Counted from the stretch's first letter, positions 51,201 through 64,000 are shown. The stretch is 64,000 bases of DNA from Mansonella perstans (GCA_037074765.1 JBAMDO010000053.1:186001-250000), one strand, 5' to 3'. Made by a program: numbers and translations. The notes: generated by a model not told the origin, from the letters alone.

Positions 51201-54200
51201 TAAGCAAGCATAATTATTTCTTGCTTGTATGTTAGCTGAGATTAAAGCTTAAAGATAATTGTGCATTTTTGTTTCCGGTTCTGATATTACACTTTACTAT
51301 GCCACAAATCCCTTTTCGTCTTCTCTTTTATCATTGATCTTTCTTTTATCATTGAGACTTTTTGATATTTCTTTTATCATTGAGAATTTTTGATCTTCAC
51401 ATCAAAATACAACCTTCTTCACGGCAATCTTCATATCCGTCGCCAATAGTACCATGTTTGCAAACGCACTTGTATCGTTTCTCATCTCTGCTATAAACAC
51501 ACTGCGCATTGTGATGACAAATTCCCGGTTTTTCATCGCATGTAGCTGAATGTTCCGCTACGCACTGTCCTTTATCATCAATAAAACCTTGAAATTTTTT
51601 AAGATAGTTATGGCCAATGGGTAGTCGAAATTTAAATGTGTAATTTATATAAACTTTAAAAAAGAAGAAAAAACTAACCTTGTGCACATTTACAGATGTA
51701 TGCTCTCTCAGCTTCTCCAAATACACAAACAGCATTTTTATGACATGCATGTTCATCACCAGGTGTACAGTTATCTATAATTATTTTTGAAATTCCGATG
51801 AGAGAAGGCCTTAACTTAGCTCTAGTAACTCAGCAGTGAAATAAATAAGTAAACATTAGCAAGACTAATAAAACGTAATTATTAAAAAAATTCAAATGAT
51901 AAAAAGATATGTAATTGCTGTATTATGCTTGCAAATGCTTGAAACTCAAGAAAAAGTCTATAGATTAATCATAATCTTAGCAACTTAAAATATTTTATAT
52001 TAAAAATCGTTTGTTATATCATAAAAATAACATGATGGAGTAATTAGCAATTAAGAAGTCCAAACTTATGTTTTTCATTAGATGTGAATTTACCAAGTCC
52101 TTTGACTGCCATCTATCTCAAAGACTATTTTGAAAGGTCTACATATGAACTCAAAATGATAATTAGATTTGGGAAATGAATTAAAGATAAGCGCTGTATC
52201 GCACTTTTTAAATCAATCAAACCTGCAATGATGCATTGCTTAACACCATCACCCCGATAGCCAGGCAAACATTCACAGAAATAATCCAATGAATTTTCGT
52301 GAATTACACAATGTGCATTTTGATGACAGTCACTTGCTTCACGGCAAGTTTTAGCATCTGCTACTTCTACAAGAAAGTTTAGTTTGCAGAGATCAATTTC
52401 ATGATATTTGTAACATCAGAGTTGACCGAGATAAGTTAATACAAGTGCGACTTATTTTTATTTTCATGTTATTCTTTGGGATATAAACCAAACTAGTCCA
52501 TGAAGAAGAAGCAGTTTACATAAAAGATCGGGAAGAAAGATAAGAACTGTGGCCGAATTTTAGAATCGAAATGGCATGTCCATTCAAAAAAGCACAGTCC
52601 GAGCAACAGTAAAAAGATAAAGGAATGAGAAGAAGCTACCGGAAAGCGGAAGAGTGGAAGAAAATACCAGGAAGCAAAGATGGCGGAAGAGTATTCTGTT
52701 CCATAACCTCACACATATATCCATCACCATCAAAACCATTCAAGCATCGACAGTAGTGACGACTGGTATATGCGTCGAGTACACATACCGCATTTATATC
52801 ACAATTACCCAGCTGATCACATCCTAGCAGAGCATCTGCAAAATCCGTCTACCGCCAGTGTCGTACAAGAAGGATGCATTTTAAAAAATATCCGCTGAAG
52901 CAATTAAGCCGAAATTGAATTATTTCTCCACGTTACTGGCTGATAATTCCGCCCATAATAAAATTGAAATATTTAGTATATATTTAGTTCGAATTAACAG
53001 TTGAACTTTTTGCGCTCATTGACTATGCTTTGTCGAAACAAATTGTTGAAGCAAAAGTTGTTGTAGGTCGAAAAATGGATTCGTATATCTTCTAACTAAC
53101 ATTATAGTTTTCTTTTAAAGATCAATTTTGCATGCAACACTGGAAGAAGCATAGGAATTAAAGCAGCATACATGCAGGAAGATTATCCAGCGAGGTCATA
53201 GTACATCGACGGCCGTCTCCCGAGAATCCTGGACGACAGCGACAACGATGCACACTTTCACCATGTTCATTCTTTTCAAAGATGCAATCAGCATTGGTAT
53301 TACAATTATTAATCACATTACAAGACACTTCTTCTAGAAATTGTGTCTTGCTAGAATCTGCAAAGAAAGGAGCCAAGAAATAGTAAGAAAAAAGGTTTTA
53401 TAAAAGTACACTGAAAGATATCAAAAATTCTGCATAAAAAAGATTGAAAAGCGCAATATTTAATAAAAGATGCGTGAAAATAGATCCATTGTTTTAAATT
53501 AGTTTAAATTAATTTAAATTAGTGAAATAATTCATTTCAAAACTTAAATAATATCTTGTGCTAGTAAGAATGAAAATTAATTGATGTCTAAGTCTAAGTC
53601 ACGATGTCTAGGTCAAGTTTGTGGTTCTTTAGTCTGAGCTTTAGCCTTGCTTAACTTTTGCTTTTAATATACTATTAAGTTTTCTGCAAAATTTCTACTT
53701 CTTACTCTGATCTCCTTTTGATTCCACACAGTTCAGTCCATCACTAACGTACGGTGGCACACAAATACAGCGGTAAGCGCCAAGTTCATTACTGTACACA
53801 CAATTGCCGTGTTCACCACATTCATCATGTGAACGGCAAATTTTACCTACAATTAATTTGAAATTCAATTAAAATCTGTTACACCCTCTGAATTATTGCC
53901 AATCTATATGATTAAAGTATCAGTCTATTGAAACATATTATTAGGTATTTTTTGCAATATTTAATACTAAAAATTTCTTTTTTACATAACTGTCTGGAAT
54001 TTTACAGCTATTAAAATCCCGAAAAATTAGTTACTAAATTGAAGTGATGCAAAAATTTTGATTGTTGCTCTCAAATAATATGATTAAGCAGTGAAAAAAT
54101 GCAAACCAATGCCAACAGCACTATCACTCGACTTCTGATGGTCACTGGAATGAGGGTCACAATTAATTCCATTCCCGTAATAACCGTTACGGCACTTACA

Positions 54201-56095
54201 CTGCTCCTAGAAGCGACGAAAGGAATAAATTTTAAATTGAATGATAAAAAGAAACATTTTTAACGTTTCCTACTTCAAGGTCATTAGACACCGATATAGC
54301 CGATACCGTTGCCTTATTGTGCTTTGATAAGCATGCTTCTAAAGATTGTGTGATGTTTAAGAATGCCCCTATAAGTTATGCAAAATTATAAATAAGTAAA
54401 GTGTGAAAAGAAATCTTTTAACTTTCGATAACTTGGAAATAAATAAATATTTTGCTTCGTCCTTTGATTGAAGTTTAGTTAAATTTGGAAATCAACTAGC
54501 GATTAACAATGAACTTACATGTCCTGATAATGAGTCACAGTATGCATTTACATGACATTTATAATCTCCGCATGTCTGTCCCACCTGTTCTCGATCAGAA
54601 TCATCAATTACTACCTGTTTGACTTCTGTCTCTAAAATATTTGCATTTTTTTCCATCTTTTGTAACATTTAAGTCAATGTTATCCTGACTACAGCGTATA
54701 AATGTATCAGTAATTGACCAAAGTAATTGTATAAAACAAACCGGTTGGTGGCCCACAGTGATGCACACCATCACCTGTATACCAGCCACGACATTTACAG
54801 TAGCCCAGTTCTTCGTTTTTCTCAAAAACGCATTCGCCCCATTGATGACAGTCTCGATGATCACGACAACCGCTTCGAGTTACTAGCTGCTTCTCACTAT
54901 GCCGATCATCAACTCCGACTTCTGGAGAAACTTGAGGTTAAAAATAGCATAAACCCTTAAATCAATAAAACAAAAGAATAAAGACTGAATAAGTGCTAAT
55001 TTGTTGGGAAATAAAAACTGGTTACTGAAATTAATTAAAACATATAATAAGGAAAATGTATAAGGATTGGATTTATATCATTTACAAGGCTTCAATTAAT
55101 GATTTCATTCAGTAAAAAAAAAAAAAAAAATTTGCAATGTTCATATTCTGTCATTGGGATAACCAGAAAATCTTGGATGACGAAAAAAATGAAATTTTCG
55201 CATGTTGTCAATAAATGGATAGACTCCTGACTTGTGAAACTTATTTATGCCCGTGATCAAATCATATTACGCTCTCTGGAAAACTGAATGGATAGAGCTA
55301 GAATCAACGAATAATACAAGCGATGAAAATTAAATAGTTACTTTGACAAAAATGCCCATCGCCTTCATATCCATCAGTACATCGACATTCAAACGCACCT
55401 TCCAGATTGATACAGATAGCATTACGATCACATTTATGTTCTCCCCGTTCACACTCGTTTGTATCTATAGTACGCTCTATATTATCACAAACTATTCCAG
55501 CATATCCATTTTTTTCGTTTAAATTGAAAAAAATGAGTCGTAGTTTTAAGAAGCATAATTCTTGAATAACTTTTTAAAGCATATGCTATATTTGAGATCT
55601 TTGCAGTGTATAAAAAAAATAAATAAAATAAAATTATAAATAAACTGACCAATACATTTCCATCCGAGTTCTGTTTCGTTATCATATTTCGCTTGGTATC
55701 CTTTTACACATTCACAACGATACGAAGGTTCCACCGGCGTACAAATCATGTTCGGCATGTTACATAAATGTCGACCACTTTCACAAGCATTCTCAAATCA
55801 CACTCAATATTTAATTATTAATTATCATCACATAAGACAAAGACTTGCTATAAAGTAATTCGAACAAATATAATTGTTTTAATTAGGACTATCAAAATAT
55901 AAATACTTATATAAAAATAAAATAAAACATAGATAAACGGATCTACAGCGGCACGAACGTGTCACCGATTTACAAATCATAGTCGGCAAATCTATAAAAT
56001 AAGTCAAATAAATATAAATTACTTGTTGACAGCTGGTGCATGGCGGTCTTTGATTCTCCATGCTTTCCTTTCGCAGATGATATTCTTGGTTATGG

Positions 56096-56156
<61 letters not shown>

Positions 56157-59100
56157 GCTGCTGCTGCGACTGTTCATCACTATGAAGTAATTGTTGGCTA
56201 ATATCAGATGATCCTATCATGATGTTTCTATCTCGATTTGTTGCCATATTTGCTGATGCATAACGTACGATTTGTTCTTCAACATCGTAAATAACATGAA
56301 TCCGACTAACGTGAATCACGACCACTGAATCTCCCGAAAACTGCAAAAGAAAAAGATCTGAATTATATGAGCGAAATTTGATAACACTTTGATATTATGA
56401 AGTGAAATAATACCAAAATTTCTAATTAATTCTAAATTACTTAATTTTTTAATTAATTAAGATATAATAAATGTTTCGGTGATAATTGAATGCTTGTCCG
56501 CTAGATATTTATTTTACCACAAACTACAGGCTAAGACTAATGATTTCTTCTTATCAATCCTCTCCGACGATCAAATTACTATGAGAAAAATCCTCAAGGG
56601 TAAATTTGTCTAAAGATCTTAGGGTTATTACTAAGACCAGAATAATGAGGCATTTATTCATCACTTTATTTGCTTCCAATTTTCAATTTTAGTCCATATG
56701 GAATATAATTTTAGTCCATATAGAATATCTTGGAAATTTCGGAATTACCTCTCTAAATGGACATTCTTTGTAGTGTATTTGTTGATCAGTCGATAATTTC
56801 ATTTGTTTTTCCACACCATCTTCTTTGATCGTTACCATTTGCGATGAGTATGATCGTAAAAATCCTACAAATTTACTTACAAACGTGAAGGATCTGGTAA
56901 TGTATGGTATTTTCAGTTTTCGAGATCTTGAGTTCTAATAATTTTCCTGTGTAGTAAAAAATTAAATTTAGCAAATTGTAAAAAACAATTTCATTACCAG
57001 GTCCTTCACGTCTGTATTCCTCGCTATAATCTGGATAAATTACCTCTGCACCTTTCATTAATGTCGGTAACGTTCCCGATATGAACATCTGAATTCCAAA
57101 TAACATATCTTTTATAGATCATTTCAATCATGAATAGTAATATATGTACAATGTTAAAATATGATTCCCTCCAAAATGCTATTAACTTCCATATTAATGA
57201 CACTTACGTGTGCTTTAAAGTAGTGATAAATGTCACGGCCAGAAAATTGCTGTTTGATTGTTACCGCATATCGATCTCCAATATGGACATTTACCGTACG
57301 ATTAAAAAGTCCTCCTATAAAAATTCAACATTCACAGTGTTAAAATTTTTTAATTTATTTGTTAATTTTAAAAAAATTAAAATTAAAAAAAAATTTAATA
57401 ATTTTAGAGAATGAAATTGAGGAAAAAAAAAAGACTGAAATGTTAATGAAGGAAAGGAAAAACCTGTAAGCATGAATCCGTTATAAGATAACGGTGACAT
57501 CACCTAAAAATTTATAGATCATTTAAGAAGTGTCCGATCAATTGCATATCAAAAAGATTAGATTAGCATAGTGTTATCGTATCCTCGATACACCAATGAA
57601 TTTGTCCCTTTCACTGACAGAGCAAATTTCAAAGTTACTAAAAATTTAACTTCAGTTCACTTTTTTCTGAGAACTTTAAACACAGAAATCATGAAGTATG
57701 TTGTTATCTCTTAATGAAATTCGGCATGTCTTTCAGATTCCAATCTTATTTTCAGTCTCCTTAATTTCTTATTCCTTCTCAATTTCAGAATATTGTTCGA
57801 ATTTTCAAGTACTGCTAAAGAAACCTTAGCAAACAACCATCCCATAACACTACCAATTGCATTCAGCAGCAGTAATGGTCCTCCAAGCTCTGATGGTATT
57901 TGTGAGAGTGCTGTATAGCTTCGACCTTCTTCTACCATCACATAAGTATGTAACTCAGTTCGGTCCATTTCTTTACCATTTATCACACCATCGAAACCAC
58001 CATTGATTCTCTGTGGTTCTTCTAAAAAGTTTAGTCCATTATGAGCCTCATTAATTTAAACATGGATTATTGTTAATATTCCTATTTTGTTTGTTCAAGC
58101 AACTATTAATTCAAACTTGCAATATAGCAAATGTCGTCCAGGTTTACTTATGCTATCTTTCTCTTATATTATATTCCAGAACCGTAGACAAGAAATAAAA
58201 TAAAACTTTACCGTTTCTTAAACATTCCTCGCCATTACCGTAATATCCCGGCAAGCATTCACAGCAGTAACCCGGATGGTAGTCATTGCATTTGGCATTC
58301 AAATTACATGGCTGTTCCTACATTTTCTTCTTATTAAAATTATTTACAGTTTCCTCACTTATTATTGCATTGTTGTTAGAATTAATTAATAAGCAATGAT
58401 ATTTCATTACTTATCATATCATGTCATTATTCTATGTAATTATTATCGATGTCATGTTAATGTTTATTTTATCAATCTCAATATCTTGTTCAAAAATTTG
58501 AAATATTTCAACAAATAACACTGTAAGGCAAACTTCTTTACTCGCAGCAGCACAGCTCAATAGAATATTCTCAACGTCATGAACTGAGCCTGAGTTTCCT
58601 GGATCCGCTGGAGCAATCAATTTTGATTCTGGAAAAGGTTTATGCTCTGTTTAATAAATCTTATAAATAAGTCTGACATAGAATCTTATACGTATTGGAA
58701 TAAATTAACAAGAAAGTTTTTCAACTTCATTAGTACAAAGTACCTTCTTCATTTCGGTCGTCTGCCTTTGGCTGCTTTTCCCAGGTACTTTGTTCTTGTG
58801 ATGTTTCTTTCGCTGAATAAACAGATTCTTTCAATGTAATTTCAAACTTCAATTTTTCTTCCGAATCAAAATCAGCGATCATGATTTTGATTAAGTTTTT
58901 TTTATTTCAATGACTGGAAAAAAATTAAATTCGAAAATCGAGAACTTACGCGTAGTTTCATCTGGTTCTACATCATTTCCTTCACGTTGTCTTGGTACTT
59001 CAACTTTGTATACTTCATTGTCTTTCTTATTTACTTTGTCAAGCTCTGGCGGTTCTGAAATCCGAGACTTATTGTTTGGGTGACGAAATTCTTCGCTTAT

Positions 59101-61969
59101 TACTAATTAATACAAAACTGGAAAATATGAAATTAGATTCATTCTACAATCCTTCAAACTCAGATTCACTTCCATTGATTTGTCCCTCTATCTGCTTCTT
59201 CATAAATATATTTTCATATTAAATTCTTATATTGAATCTTAAATCTCGATAAGAACAGTATTGAATCCTTGCTAATATTTCAAATTTCAAAAAGTTGCTC
59301 ACAAAATTTTGTCTCATTTAGAATAAAATACTGCAGAAACAACGGTTATAGGAATTGAAAAAAGTGGACAGAAAGACAAGTTGGAAGGTTATGTAATACT
59401 TAATTGATGAAAAGATAAACAATAAGGAGTGGAGATTTTGCAAATACAAAGTGAGCATTCACGATTACCGGTCAGTATGTCACATTCTATTGGACACTAG
59501 ATACGGATATATTGGACAACGAAAGCTTATGAGAAAGAAAACAAAGGACAAAGGATATGCATGGAAGTAATACAGAATGTGCTCTTCCAAAAATTGTACT
59601 GTCAACTAGCGCCTGCGACGACAAAGATTCGCCAATAAGCAAAGGATTAGAAAACACACTGACCCGTAGCTTAAATTATTTAATCTATTTTTGTTCTTCA
59701 AATATATATAATCAATCAGGGCATCCGAAATATTTCCGTTTTCTTTTTTTTTTTTTCTCATTTTCAAGTTTTCGAGAAAATTAGGTCATTTTTAAGGATC
59801 AAGAAGTAAGCCATTCTAATTGTAATTTTCCCCTCTTTGCGAGTTTATCATGCAATCTCGTAGATTGCTTGACCCGTTTTTTGGACCACTATCCTGAAAA
59901 AAAGAGAGAAAACAGACGTTCACAAATACAAAGCGAACATCCACGATCGTCGGTCAGTATATGACATCCCACTGGACATTGGTCATGATACGGATCTGTT
60001 GGACAGTGTTCTGATAGTAACTCTAGAAATTAAATTTGAAAAAAGGCGTTGAAATTTAGCTCCATTAGTTCCAAATTGGTTTTTGTGTTTTTACAGTACT
60101 TTAATATTGCCAGTTAGGAATTTTTGAGCTTGAAGAAAAATGCAGAACGAACACGTGAATGGACGCAAACATATATCGGTAGAAAAAATTCGATGAAAAT
60201 TTGCTCTACTAACTGTGCTGTCGCTTATTTTCATTGTCAGCTTCATATTCATAATCGCTGTAGTTGTAGTCTTCCTCATTCAGTGTTCCCCGTGGATCTT
60301 CAGGTTTAGCGCCTGATATTCGGAAAATATACGTGCCTTCGTTTTGATTGTTCGATAAACTGAAATCACAATGCAGTAAACATTCATTAGAAATAGAACA
60401 ATTATTAAGTCTTCAATAATATTTAGAAGTATTTGGTCATTCATTATATTAATGATTTCGAGAGTTCAAGTAAAATTCATAGGGTTGAAAGAGAGAACAT
60501 TGTCAGAATATTTGATCTCAAAGAATTCCACTGACATTCCACTGGACACTGGTCATGATATGAATCTGTTGGACAGTGTTCTTACATCACTGATAAATCA
60601 GAGCTTACTTTACAAGTTCCTGAATATTAGGCGTTCCACTATTGACCATAGTTTCATGCCGACCATCTGAGAAGTAGAGACCAGCTTGCGCATACTGACC
60701 ATTCTTTCCAGTCCAATTTATTTGGTTGTAAATAAGAAATACGTAAGAGCTCACTCCGTCTGTCACTAAAACCATCTGAAATACTTCAAAAGTAGAGTTT
60801 GGCGACATTGTTGTAACGATTTTGTTTATTCTAATATTTAGTGCTTCAATTTCAAGAATAGCCATATTCAAAGTAGCTGTGACAGTGTTTGAAAGGACAA
60901 CAAATTTTTGCCAGAATTTTGATTCCAAAATTAAAAGCTTGAAATATCTACAATGAAATGATCACCTGAAATTGATTTGAACCCTGTTCAGGATCTTCTC
61001 CTACTACATCGCTCCATGTTATTACAACGGCATGCAAAGCTGCGAAATCAGATGATTTCCAATTCGGAAAGTTTTTCCGGATTTTGTCCGTTAAATCATT
61101 CAATAAATTTGTATCACTCGAAGTTGCTCTAATATAAAAAAAGAAAAATTACTTAACAAAACAGAAATCAAAGAAGCCAGTTTGTTTTCGAAAAAAGGCC
61201 AAAGTGAAAAATAGGCAAGCATGTGATTTTTCCAATCGAATTAATATCGAATTTCAGATTTCAAATTAACGGACTATTTCCTCTGGAGATTTCGATATTG
61301 CTTCAAATTAAAATTTGAAAAAATAAAGAAATAATAAAAATATTCACCGATAAAAAGTTTTTCCAGCACTGACTGGTGCAAAAAATATTGCAATTGCGTT
61401 GATTTTTTCCTGATCCAAATTGGTCATTTCTGTGACATCGTCGGCTTTACCAAAAGTCACAATACCTTTTGAAGAGATAAATAATTCATTTTGATTCTCT
61501 TCAAAAAATACTATTGGTACGTCCAATGTAACAGCATATGAATCATTTGAAAATGATAACACCTAAAACTTTTTAAAAAGTACAGGGAATAGCGATAATC
61601 GAAGATAGTAATCACTTTTTTGCCTCAGCGGTATAAATAATGGATTAATAAATTAATTAATTAACAGATTATTTTTTGCAAGAATAACAGAGGAAAGTAT
61701 CAACGATTATCTTCACTTGCAAGTGAAGTAATTGATACTCCACCATCCATCATGAATTTATTCGTATTTTTCTGATAAGCTATATGAAGCATCACCATAT
61801 GGATGAGCTATCATGAATTACTGGCATCAAATGCTCCTTACAAATACCGCATTATGTTGGATCAGGTTCTTACCTGATCACCCTGTTCAATACCGAATCC
61901 GAAGAGCTCTGCTCCGAGGGAATGTGTCGTTAATAAGGCGGTAAAATACAAAAGGAGCAAAAACAGCAT
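48220..61969 (-). CDS. nid-1: nidogen (entactin), basement-membrane glycoprotein, 36 exons
   Basis: 36 minus-strand exons total 4872 nt (1623 residues), all junctions in phase. The first is 61969-61874 and the last 48314-48220. Order: signal peptide (1-20); NIDO domain about 30-235 (LFGFGIEQGDQV, QMVLVTDGVSS, WTGKNGQYAQAGLYFSDG); acidic EEDYNYSDYEYEADNENK before 262; antistasin-like module 263-297; EGF 388-422; G2 barrel from 423 (GRSYTALSQIPSELGG, GWLFAK, FLRSYSSQ); 23-Gln tract 665-687; 12 EGF modules 705-1316, many as one exon with phase-1 ends, the second with a Ca-binding DTNEC start; YWTD propeller 1317-1592 (IIWSD, VYYADS, YLYYSDWH, LCWVDAG, FYWTDW); terminal EGF (CAVNNGGCEYLC). Nidogen links laminin and collagen IV outside the cell. 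NIDO plus G2 plus propeller leaves no rival family. Some weak acceptors (TTTGAG at 55792) could be mis-set by a few codons. Confidence 0.96.
55940..55991 (-). pseudogene. decayed duplicate of a nidogen EGF exon
   Basis: In the intron before the first rod EGF exon, the minus strand reads LPTMICKSVTRSCRCRSVYL. It aligns base by base with MPNMICTPVEPSYRCECVKG of the real exon (55650-55791) over about 50 bases. It has a TTTATAG acceptor but covers only the middle of the module, and its start phase does not fit the preceding exon, so it looks like a relic. Confidence 0.75.
56098..56166 (-). repeat. CAA/CAG trinucleotide repeat coding 23 glutamines
   Basis: The plus strand shows uninterrupted TTG triplets closing with three CTG. 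On the coding strand this is three CAG followed by twenty CAA, then two His codons. It lies in nidogen exon 16, between the G2 barrel and the first rod EGF. Confidence 0.97.
59437..59525 (-). pseudogene. decayed copy of the nidogen antistasin-like exon
   Basis: In the intron after exon 6, the minus strand again encodes RCPIYPY... and, after a shift, DILTGNRECSLCICK, matching the real exon (60022-59918). A four-base loss (CATGACCAATGTCC against CTAGTGTCC) breaks the frame, so it cannot replace the intact exon. Confidence 0.8.
60530..60595 (-). pseudogene. partial second copy of the antistasin-like exon
   Basis: In the intron after nidogen exon 4, about 55 bases on the minus strand read EHCPTDSYHDQCPVEC, nearly identical to EHCPTDPYHDQCPVGC of the true exon. 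Similarity then ends before the GCSLCIC half, so the module is incomplete. Confidence 0.8.
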
Positions 61970-64000
61970 CGCTTTTCGAATTGATCAAAAGAATTTCATT
62001 TAACACATACCATAAATGAAAATTCCTGCAAGACATATTCTGTTTTTAAAATTTCATCCATTTCTAAATAATTTCAAATCGTGCATTTTCTAAACTCGTT
62101 TTATTTTATTGCTAAATAAATTCTGCAATTTATCATTTCTCTTAGCGTTGAAAAATACGACATGGAATGAAGGTAATGGTGTGACATAACTAATCGGTTA
62201 TGCCTAATTACCAAAAGGCTTCTGAGCAAGTCAAAAAAATTAAAAAAGGTTTGTTTAATGATTCGTTCAAAATGTCAGAAAGTGAGTTCTCAATAGTCGG
62301 AAGTTTGAAAATGTTTTTGTATTTGTTGATAGATTTTTGGAATTGTGAGTATAAGACTATTCGAAACTCAGAAAGAATCGGAGGTTCTGCAAATTAAAAT
62401 TAAGAATAAATCAAACTTGTTAATGAGAATACATAAACTAATTGGATGACATTAAATTAAAATGACCAAATTGCTGAAATCAAGTAAATAGATAAAGGGA
62501 GAGTATGAATGATCTGCTTAAGTGTAAATAAACTAACTAAGCAAATACAAAAAGAGAAATTGACCATAAATATTCCCTCATAATGAAGTTTTTGTCCATT
62601 CTGACATACATTTGACCAAAGAGGACGAAAAATCATGCAGTAACCCATGACCCACGCTACTTTTTGAATTTGAACATAGAAATCATCTCAGACTTTCAAA
62701 TCACTTCTTCGAAAATTTCCAATGACTGAATTGAATGAAAAAAGTAAATGTTTCAAGATAAATACGGAAGCAACTGTCAATGTCAAAATGATAAAAGCTT
62801 GCAAAAGCTTGTAAAAAGATGACAAGGATTATCGACTTATCATTCCAGATTATAAATCAGTCTTTTAGTTGCTGCATTACTTCGAGATCAGAAAAGATTT
62901 TGAATTCATTAAACAAATATGCTCCTTTTTTTAAAATATCCACCTTCTTCTTCTACTACCATGTCTCATAGGAGCTTAGAACTTAGAACTATAAATATAC
63001 CTAGTAAAAAGGGGGCCACAGAAAAGTTATCCGATTTCCTTTACAGTATCCATATTTCGACTTAGTGGAAATAGGTTTGCAATTGAAGATTTTAAAAGTA
63101 ATTTTTATCATCAATAGCACAAATCGGTTTACTGAATTTTTTCTGGAAGTTTCTTCTTTGAAAGCCATCTCAAAATGATCACTTTCTTGAAAGTGATCTC
63201 ATTCTATTTAATATAGCTGATAAATTTCACCTATTATGTGCATAAGGAAAATTTTGCTGTCTAAATTTTGTTACTTACTGATGCGTAAAATTCAAATACC
63301 ATCAATGTTTTTTAACAGAAAAAAAATAGCGCTGGAGAACGGAAATACTTAAGCAAAAATTTTTTGTCATGTATGACAGTCAAATGCTTTCTGCCAAACC
63401 TGAAACGTGAACTAATCTACCTTTTACGCAGCTTTTTACAAAATAAGGAACAATAATAGGACATACGTGAAAAAAGACGTGTGTTTTAAGTATACATTTA
63501 TAGGAAATTCATTAACTAGAATGAACTACTCAGCATACCGTTGCAACAAGAACTTTTCCGCAACTTTGAAATGATTAAAAGAATGCTTTAAGACTCGGAA
63601 TAGAGTATTTTCATTAAATCAATTATTTTTTGCATGACTTTTTTTAAGTTTCGAAATCTGCCTATTATTTTAATAATTCGTAGAAAATACTGGAAAAATT
63701 TTTGAAGTTACTCAACGTGTTAATGTTCAAACATTTTTTACTCTTTGGGCATTGCAAAGTAAACTTGTGAGTAAACAGTTCACTGAAATTCCTCACAATT
63801 AAATTAAAATAAAAAATCTCTAGTACGAAAACTATTTTTGATTAATGACAATTAAAGAGAGAAAAAATCTCCTACTATGAAGTTCCAAAAGGGTTGCAAA
63901 AAATATCAATATGAAAATGTTCAAAGGTCATGTTACTAAAGTTTATACAATCATATAACAATATCGACCGTAAACTGATAAGATTTTTTTTTTGGAAAAT
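61970..64000. other. upstream region of nidogen, no gene seen
   Basis: This should contain the nidogen promoter. AT-rich, with short inverted repeats (ATCACTTTCTTGAAAGTGAT near 63178). No exon on either strand is supported. Confidence 0.5.

Overview
The window reads as nuclear DNA of a nematode. It is AT-rich (by eye about two thirds A+T). Genes are cut into many small exons joined at T-rich TTTCAG-type acceptors. Some start codons sit a few bases after a splice acceptor, as in trans-spliced transcripts. Gene content is also nematode-like: a ground-like (hedgehog-related) secreted protein, a divergent PP1-like phosphatase and a GSK3-like kinase side by side, and a nidogen. The base composition and compact introns would suit a spirurid or filarial worm, but the species cannot be fixed from this sequence. 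I rebuilt exon chains by hand from reading frame, splice dinucleotides and codon phase; transcript data were not available.

Layout: 0-2.3 kb holds no gene, only a 33-bp tandem repeat. 2.3-8.0 kb carries two minus-strand genes of unknown function: a complete 411-residue protein and the 3' part of a protein with one membrane segment. 10.7-12.4 kb (+) is a three-exon ground-like protein with a Pro/Cys-rich N-terminal half. 14.1-16.0 kb holds a weakly supported (+) gene. 18.8-19.8 kb (+) encodes a DAN/gremlin-type cystine knot, the family of secreted BMP antagonists. 23.3-24.6 kb has two small (+) candidates. 25.2-27.7 kb (-) is an aftiphilin-like clathrin adaptor accessory protein. 30.4-32.9 kb (+) is the PP1-like phosphatase, followed at 34.0-36.9 kb (+) by the GSK3-like kinase. 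37.9-38.9 kb (-) encodes a small secreted Cys-rich protein. 43.9-45.6 kb (+) encodes a 221-residue basic/acidic, probably nuclear protein.

The last quarter (48.2-62.0 kb, minus) is one large basement-membrane gene, nidogen: 36 exons summing to 4872 nt (1623 residues), with every junction in phase. Domain order: signal peptide, NIDO, acidic Tyr-rich segment, antistasin-like Cys module, EGF, G2 barrel, polyglutamine tract, 12 EGF modules, YWTD propeller, terminal EGF. Introns of this gene contain decayed copies of its antistasin-like exon and of one EGF exon.

No tRNA, rRNA, CRISPR, or bacterial or viral element was recognised. The observations most worth checking are the antistasin-like exon family in nidogen, the gremlin-like gene, the kinase/phosphatase pair with an altered GSK3 priming pocket, and several reconstructed genes without a recognisable family.
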